In this document: in pieces, positions 23,861 through 64,000 of the stretch
Numbering within the stretch: position 1 is the stretch's first letter
Layout: each line of letters opens with the position of its first letter
Assembly (NCBI GenBank): GCA_036937835.1
Contig: CM072880.1
Location: 14,847,501 to 14,911,500, forward strand
Reading direction: 5' to 3'
Length of the DNA stretch: 64,000 bases
DNA from: Pampus argenteus
Taxonomy: Eukaryota; Chordata; Actinopteri; Scombriformes; Stromateidae
Notes under the pieces: generated by a model
Databases searched by the model: none
Told to the model about the DNA's origin: nothing
The model's input: only the letters and a program-made list of their open reading frames with translations
Translations under genes and position numbers: made by a program

Positions 23861-24500
23861 GGTTTACAGTTTGTTTTCAGAGCTCCGGACGTAGCCAGCG
23901 CTGCAGCTGCAGCGACGGCAGCGGCTGAACGGGAGCGAAGCGGCGGCTGGGACCGTCAGGTTGGCCATACACCTGCAGCCAAACACCCGCTGTGCTGCAT
24001 TTCCCCGACCCTCCGGCTCTGCTATCGGGCATGTATTGTCGTTATTTCACCCCGGCAAATAATCCAAAAAAACAACACAGATACCAGACTCCCACTGCGT
24101 TAAAAAGAGAAATTCAAACGCACCATTCCGGTCTTCACCTCGTCCACGTCTGACAGCGATCAGCGCACTGACTGCGCCAAGCAGTGAAGGGCATGTCAGC
24201 TCCTTGCAGGCAGGGTTTGGCTTTCTCCTCGTTAAAACAGGCCCTTCACTTCACATACAGCGAGGCGGAAGAAGTGAGAGCCAGAAATGTGCTTTATCTG
24301 ACGGCAGGATGACAGAGACACAGCCGCCCCCCTCTGTACGCTCCCCGGAGGATCCCGCAGCGGCGGCAGCAGCAGCGCTATTATGCTGAAGGCTGCTATT
24401 GATGTTGCAGCTCAGACCTGCGCAGTCAAGCTACACACGCTGACCGGAAGCACCACATGCAGCTGTTTTTCATAATAAAAGCTTTACCGGTAGACTGAAG
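23801..24500 (-). promoter_or_regulatory. gfod1: gfod1 5' leader and GC-rich promoter region
   Basis: This block is visibly richer in G, C and CpG than its surroundings and lies directly upstream of the start codon, consistent with a CpG-island promoter. A (TG)n tract (CA on the sense strand) at 23831-23859 sits 30 bases upstream of the ATG. No TATA box is obvious. The transcription start cannot be placed from sequence. Confidence 0.5.
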
Positions 24501-25667
24501 AATAATTGCCCTCCTGATCTCACGTGTTACTGTATAATATATGCACGTGTTTTTTATAAGTCTCACATCAGAGAAGACATTTATTAATTGATGATTAAAG
24601 TCATTTTTTGGCCTTTATATGAATCAGTGATGCTTTGGTTTTCTGTGCCGTGAGCCTGAAATGTTTCACGGTGCTTGGATACTGTTATGTCCCACGTGTT
24701 AGTCTAGTTCTTCTTTTATCATTGTTATTCTTGTTACTGTAATTTTTATTATTAGTAGTAATAGTAGGGGCTGGCGGAGGAGTACAAATAACTTTTATTT
24801 TATTGACAATCTTGCACAGCTTCCGGTCTTTTTCTGTCACTTGACGCAGCTCTCACTTCTCTCTCCTTCCCAGTTTAACCCTTCAGCTGCTGGGCAGAAT
24901 CAGACAGGCTGGTCCATTGAAGGGATGGTACTTGGTAGCTACACTTGATTCTAAAAAAAATAAGAGCATCTCTGTAAATGTGTCAACAGTCAACACAGGA
25001 AGTAACAACACTGATGCTGCCTGTAGTTCTGGCAGACGCGGCTCATTAAGAATCCACAAACAATACATCATCTCTACTGCTGCACAGGAAATTGACCCCC
25101 CGCCCCCAAACCAACCCCTCTTACACCTCAAACAAAGTGACCAAACACTAGCCTTCACTAACATAGGTACAAAAAGGCTTCATCAGTTGCTACGTCAGGT
25201 GCTCAGGAACAACATATGTTCAAGAGATCACAGCAGCTGTAGGAATAATTAGTCTGCTGAAGAACGTCCCAACAACGTTTCCTCCCTAACCTGAACTACA
25301 CGGTTGTTGTTGTTGTTGTTGTAATCATGACAACAAAGATCTGCATTATAATATCTAATTAATCCTAAAGCAGCAGGGTGACTTTAGTTTCGTTTGTGTC
25401 ACTCAGTTCGATCCATTGTTTCCTTTTGTTCACCCGCTCCTTCCCTAAAACATGACGTGAACTACTGTCAGCATTTTACCCTCCGTCGACCTGCAGCTGC
25501 TGGGATTAATCAGCAAGATTTTAATGGATGGAAAAAGAAACGCCAATACGGTCCAAGCTTACTGTAATACACTGGAGGGCACTATTCACGTAATAATTAT
25601 CTAGAGCGGGAGAGTTACTGGTGATGAGAAGACAACGAGAAGATTTCTTTCTGTCTTCCAATCTTAA

Positions 25668-25679
<12 letters not shown>

Positions 25680-25707
<28 letters not shown>
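25680..25707. repeat. (AC)n microsatellite
   Basis: Follows a CT-rich tract; about 14 AC units. Confidence 0.9.
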
Positions 25708-25709
<2 letters not shown>

Positions 25710-25847
25710 TCAACACAACCATCAGGTCATGTTATCAACATCCAGTCTCTCCTATTGATTTGGTCAACAATGCACAGAGCAAACAGAAGAGAGAGAGAGA
25801 CGGTACTTTGGACCGGAAGGTGATGAAAGGCAACCACAGGCAGTAAA

Positions 25848-25860
25848 AGGTCAAAGGTCA
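25848..25860 (+). promoter_or_regulatory. exact DR1 nuclear-receptor motif
   Basis: AGGTCAAAGGTCA is two perfect AGGTCA half-sites spaced by one base, the consensus for HNF4, RXR-PPAR and COUP-TF. It lies about 2 kb upstream of the gfod1 start codon. Occupancy is unknown. Confidence 0.5.
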
Positions 25861-26352
25861 TTCAGGGGTGTTCCTATCAGAGAATTACATTGACAGGACA
25901 TGATAGTTGAATTTAAACCAAGTGGAAAGTGCAGCTCTAAACTGATATCAGTGAAAGAAAACACAAAAACACACGTTTGGTAATTCAGGCCTTTGTTGCA
26001 ACCTGCTGTACACAACTTCCTCTTTAAATTACAGCAACGTCTGAGAAGCTCAGCAGGAACGACTCGACACACACGGCGGTGTAAATTCAACAATATAACT
26101 AGGAAAGCATAAGAATGTCCAACAGCTGCTCTAATTTATAAAAGGAGCAGCTATAAACTCTGTAAACATGTGTAACCACAGTCACTGGTACGTTCTTCTT
26201 CTCTTGTTTCTCTGTCATGGTCACGCTCTAATTCAATCAGATGTTGCTGTGTGGTTTGTTTGTGCGCGACAGGGATCATGTGGACATGTCTGATTTGGCT
26301 CAGAGACTATTTATTACTTCACTTCAGTCATTCATTTATTTCAAAGTAAGGG

Positions 26353-26365
26353 TGCCCTCTAGTGG
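26353..26365 (-). promoter_or_regulatory. CTCF-like motif between gfod1 and slc12a7
   Basis: The minus strand reads CCACTAGAGGGCA, matching the core CTCF consensus CCASYAGRKGGCR. Its position between two complete genes fits a boundary element, though fish repeats can also carry this motif. Confidence 0.45.
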
Positions 26366-27480
26366 AGGAGCGATGACCAGACAGTGTCCAAAATATTATC
26401 TGGTACATTTTCTAACAGTGTTTTCTGAAAGATTTCTACTCTGTTCACTCTGCAAACCGACAGAATTATTATGATAATCCAGAGTTTGGTTTAAATCTCA
26501 TTTAAACAGGTGGTTCTGGGTTCCAGGCTCTTTGTCCACATGTATAGAAAGACAAAGACACACACAAACTGTATTTGGTGGTGATAACCAGCATAATATG
26601 CTATCATGGTATGGTGGACAACATTAAAATGCTGCCGACATGTTAATGTGTCGCTAACAATATTCTAATATTATATTATATTATTACATTTTGCACAATG
26701 AGTACTTTTACTTTGGAATCTTCAGTACATTTTGTACAATACTTCTGCACTTAAACATGTTGAACAGAGGACATTTACTTTAGTATTTTTTTATTTTTAT
26801 TATTTTGATACTCAAGTAGAATATTTCCATACTTCTTTTACCACAGAATCACAGCGCAGACAACTTTGTTTATTTCAGCACTTTTAATAATTACTCAGAG
26901 AGGCACAAATACAATTTATAGGGCTACCGTCCTTCTAAATGTGCTCCCACAAGTGACTTCCTGTTACAGCCTGTGAGGCCTGCCAGCTGAGCCGGAACAA
27001 CAGCAGAAACACAAATAGCTTCACCTCTCAATGTTATGCACAATGACATACCATGAAAAACACACACAAACACACTCACACACACAATTCTGCTGGTCCT
27101 CTCGCATAGCAGGGGCGTTTTTTTTTTTTGTGTGTTTTTTTTTTCCTTCCACGAATCCACATGTAACTTCTGAAAAAACTATGTGATTGAACAGGTTTTA
27201 ACTCCTTTAGCCGAGCCTCAGTGACACCGTGAGGTAGATAACATTCTCCAGTCACCGCAAACACAACACAGCTGTGAAACACACTTTGTCGATAATCCCA
27301 TTTTACCTCCAGAAACATTTTTATTTCCAACTTTTCTTCAAGATCTTATGTTTTTTGTTTTTTCTTCTTCTTAATGTACAGCTACTGCTATTCAGCTCTG
27401 TAAAAACAAAAAGATACTTCTTTAATAATTTACATCTTTCAAATTGTTTTTGTTTTTAACTTTTTAAAACTCGACCATTA

Positions 27481-29880
27481 TTTATTTATTTATTAAGAGT
27501 CATGTTTTTATCTTCCGTGGCTAAAATATAAAATTGAACAAGAAAAAGTGAACTTCATTTTTTTTGAGTGACGATTATTTAAACCATTTCATCTGTACCC
27601 TGGTTACACTCTTCTCTTCACGTCTCAATACTCTCAGTCCAGGGTGCATCACGAGAGCTTTTCAACCCTGTGTGTTGTGCATGTTGCCTTACTGGTGGGT
27701 TGGAACAAAACAGAAAACTAAAAATCAACAACTGCTGCCGTCTTCACACATACCACATCTGCTTCCATAAAAATCACACAGAAAATTAACACTTAAAGTA
27801 ACAGAAGATCAATAATAATGTAACAAACACTACAGAGACCGGGGCTACATATAAATACACAAGCATACATCAACAACTGAAAATGGAACACAACAAAACA
27901 CAGATGTTGCATTAACTGACAATCAGACTCACAAGTTCACGTTTCCCTGCAACGAGCTGCAGGAAAACACGACTTTCTGCTTTACAAAATACTGCACAAC
28001 TAATTTTGAAAAAGAAACTGTGGAGGTACACGTGGGGAAGGGTTGAACGCTTTAACTCTCACCTGAAAGTCATTCTTTACTCGCAGCATTTAGCCTGCGT
28101 TAAACAGTTTGATATGCCCTGGAAACTGCACCCATAGCTGCATTTCCTCTATTGTTTTTAAAAAAGGATTCTGGCAAGCATGGTGATGAGTTTTAGTATT
28201 AAAACATCTTTGTGCTTTTCATTTTTTTAGTGTTTCCAAAGATTAAAGATTGTCAGTGTAACAATAAACACATAGCTATGAGCTACATGGTGCATTAATT
28301 ATACTTCCACAGTTTCTTTTGTAGACATTTTTTTGGCACTTTTTCTCCTACACATGCTCAGAACAATTCATCTACTCAGTCTGGGACTCAAAGCTAAATC
28401 ATTTTGTCTGGTAAAATATTATAAAAACAACATTGAGACATGAAATAGTATGGAATTTTGCTGTCTTTCTGTCATGACCTCATGGGCTTCTAAACAGAGC
28501 ACGCTCGTGTATCAGTATCTCACTCCGCTTATGTAAAAAAAAATTGACCCGCACAAAGTGTCACTGTGGTACAGCAGAAGCAAGCGTGAGTACACAGTGA
28601 CTGAAGTGCTGAGAGATCCGTAGTGCAAAGTCAACAGTGCTGTAACTATATCGATACGGGATGAAAGCACATCGAAAAACGCACACGAGTCAATTTGTGC
28701 TTTTGTTTTAAAAGTACACCTTTTCAAATGCCAACACTTCTGAAGGCAATTTATACATTTAATATGCCAACTAGCCAACCTACAAATGTATTAACCTACT
28801 GTACGCTGTCAAACAGCCCATTGATTTAAAAAAATCTACCGTCGACTGAGCAATATTTCAGACACTATAAATATATGTTTACATATACATTTAATATAAA
28901 GCTCACAAAAAGGTCCTAGAATATGAACTATGGCTATTTTCCCCCCTAATAAACAGAATTCGCTGAATGTGGGAAATATCGACCGCTGATCAAGTAATCA
29001 GTACGCAATATCTGAAAGGCTCCCACCCACCCAACAGAAGGTGATCCAACATCTGGTGTGCGTTCCACAGCCTCCCAGCCAGTCCTCCACTGAATCATTG
29101 ACAAGGCAAACCACCCCAGAGCAACAACACTACAAGCACACGACTCTGCACCCGCAACCAGGAAGTTTCAGCAGCTTCCAAACACGCTGTGCTGCAGCTC
29201 ACACCCAGTTACATAATGTGAAAATATTTAAGCTGGAACGGTGATGCAGACCATATGGATCACCAAACTGTATCTGTAATATTAAATGTGTTTTTATGAG
29301 TAGAGCTATGAAGCTATGAGTTTCTACTCTCCGCTGTATATTTCCTTATTTCATTCCTTCTGTATCTCCCTGCATGCTTTTCTCAGGTCCAGAGTCGAGT
29401 ACACCAGACTACACGAAAGACTACGAGGTTCATATCGACAGCGTGCATCCACTCCCTTGCCTATCTGTACACAGTGAGTGCCAACTTGACAACATCAACA
29501 CAAGAGGAAAAGAATATGAAAATGTAATATAACAATGTTTTTAGAGTTAAATGAAAAATATAAAGTGTCTCTATGCTCTATCTTCAAATTTGCAGGGGTA
29601 CTGTGGCCCAGCGTGGACACACTGTGCTCGCTCTCTCTCTCTCGCTCGCTCACTGAGCCTTCTTCCTGAGGTTCCCCCAGACCATCTGTCAATCACAAGT
29701 GGTCCCGCCTTTCAACAGCCCCGCCCTCCATTTAAAAAACAAACAAAAAAACAGACAAACAAAAAAAAACAATTAGGCTTCTTCCCCAAAAATGCCCGGT
29801 GACCGGTATCCATGGCAATCGCCCATGTGTGCAGGGTGGGGCATGAGAGTTTCTTTATTTCTTTTTTTTTCTTTTATTTT
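27481..29880 (-). other. slc12a7: probable 3' UTR of slc12a7
   Basis: The non-coding stretch after the slc12a7 stop has minus-strand AATAAA hexamers at 29873-29878 and 29854-29859, within 30 bases of the stop. Overlapping AATAAATAAATAAATAA copies at 27480-27496 are a better candidate for a distal end. The true end cannot be fixed from sequence. Confidence 0.4.
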
Positions 29881-62840
<32,960 letters not shown>

Positions 62841-64000
62841 TTTTACACCATGTGCTCCTCTCAACGTCTCCTGTTTGTCAAACTCTTATCTGGTTCTCCT
62901 CCCTCTCTCCGTTCTGTTGCTCTTCTCTCTCTCTTCCTCGGCCCAGCAGCTGATACTCTTATCTTCTCTCTTGCTCTCGCCCTCAGTTGTTTGTTTTTTC
63001 GTTCAGACTCATTGCTCCAGTGTACTTTTGTTTCCTGGTCAGACGTCAGGTCTTACTTGTGAGTTTTGTTCCTATCGCTAGGAGACTGCTGTACACCCAT
63101 GTGACCCTCAACCCCACCCCAACCCCCACCCCCCCGCACCAACTATCCAAATAAGGAAGAGCAGGACTGCCCCGCCCAATGGGGGCAGTACCCCGAAATA
63201 CACACGCTCTTGCAGAAAACATGACATGCACGTGTGCTCATGAGTGTGTGAGAGCATGTACTCAGTTCTGTCTGTGCCTGAGGGCAGACTCTCTGAAATG
63301 TTGCTCCGTCTCACACATAACAAAAGCCGGCAATGTGAGCCTTTGTTCAGAGGAGGTTGAGAGGAGGAAGTCCAGAGCTGCTCCACTGAGGAAAATGTTC
63401 ACACACACACACACACACACATCCAAGCCAAACACACATATACATTTCCTCAATTCCTATGCAGTGTTATTTGACTCCATGTACATAGTCAGAAGTAGGC
63501 AGGGCGCTCTAAACACACACCCCTATAGAGGAGAAATGCACATTGCATGTATATCCCATTATCCTATCCTGTACTATGAAAACACTTAGAGAGGGGAGTG
63601 GGGAACTAAAAGTGGATCAATAGAAGTGTCAGTTTCATGCTTTTATCTCTGAAGAGCAACTTCAGAAATGTAAGGTGCTGTGTTGACAACAGACACTGGG
63701 AGGCTGGGAAACTGTGTTCAGAGGCTAAAACCAGTTTCAACATGGTGAAGCACCATGACTTATGTAAGAGCATGTGTGCACTTAAAGAAAAACTAATATG
63801 TCTGCCCATTCATTCACATATCATACGTTCCACAGGAAGCAATAAAGTCACAGTAAAATGATGGCATATCTACCAGCCTGTGTATGAACATCATTCAGCA
63901 GCACAGCATTGCTGCTTGTGTTTCACTTCATTAGCTGACCTTATCGCTAATCCAAAAAAAAAAAAACAGCATTTCCTCAGGATAAAGAGAACTTTGAAAG
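62841..64000 (-). promoter_or_regulatory. slc12a7: slc12a7 5' leader and promoter region
   Basis: The first 200 bases upstream of the ATG are strongly purine-rich on the sense strand (GAGAGGGAGGAG-type). They are followed by a G-run cluster at 63112-63135 and a CA tract at 63402-63421. No TATA box or upstream gene is recognised to the window edge. Confidence 0.5.

Larger units (their letters stand above)
24501..27480. other. intergenic region between gfod1 and slc12a7
   Basis: No coding or RNA gene is seen. Contents: a (GTT)n tract near 25303-25322, a CA tract at 25680-25707, a DR1 motif at 25848-25860, a CTCF-like motif at 26353-26365, and an AT-rich stretch near 26640-26850 with TACTTTTACTTTGG-type phrases that look like an old interspersed repeat. 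Confidence 0.6.

Noticed and set aside
23618..24103. 161-codon plus-strand frame over the gfod1 start
   Set aside because: It is the antisense shadow of gfod1 exon 1 and its TG repeat in CpG-rich DNA.
26640..26850. hAT-like transposon
   Set aside because: TACTTTTACTTTGG-type phrases suggest an old repeat, but no terminal repeats or target duplication could be found.
62841..62864. In-frame upstream extension of slc12a7 exon 1
   Set aside because: The upstream codon is TTG, not ATG; KCC4 proteins start at MPTNF, so 62840 was kept.

Overview
This window is vertebrate nuclear DNA, most likely from a ray-finned (teleost) fish. Genes are split into many small exons with GT..AG introns. The intergenic and intronic DNA is AT-rich and full of (CA)n microsatellites, and it carries short interspersed elements of the kind common in teleost genomes. 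There are no bacterial operons, CRISPR arrays, rRNA genes or convincing tRNA genes. Most long open frames are chance frames in introns.

Layout from left to right. (1) 362-1004, plus strand: the last two coding exons of a gene that enters from the left edge; I do not recognise its product. (2) 3196-23800, minus strand: a complete gfod1 gene with three coding exons (395 residues), meeting gene 1 tail to tail. Its 19.3 kb first intron holds most of the repeats in the left half. (3) About 23.9-29.9 kb: gfod1 upstream DNA and the slc12a7 3' untranslated region, with a CTCF-like motif and an exact DR1 nuclear-receptor motif between the genes. (4) 29881-62840, minus strand: a complete slc12a7 gene (K-Cl cotransporter KCC4). 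I resolved it into 25 coding exons that join in frame to 1,123 residues, or 1,084 without one cassette exon. It also has a probable alternative first exon at 53768-53798. (5) 62.8-64 kb: slc12a7 5' leader and promoter region, with a G-quadruplex-forming tract.

The two complete genes lie head to tail on the minus strand. They have no known shared pathway: slc12a7 exports K+ and Cl- at the plasma membrane for cell-volume control, and gfod1 is a Gfo/Idh/MocA-fold protein of unresolved function. The items most worth following up are the alternative N-termini and the KCC2-like cassette exon of slc12a7, a pre-miRNA-like hairpin at 2201-2288, the unidentified gene at the left edge, and the candidate regulatory motifs between gfod1 and slc12a7. 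Every exon boundary was read by eye from splice sites, reading frame and remembered family sequence. No alignment program was run.
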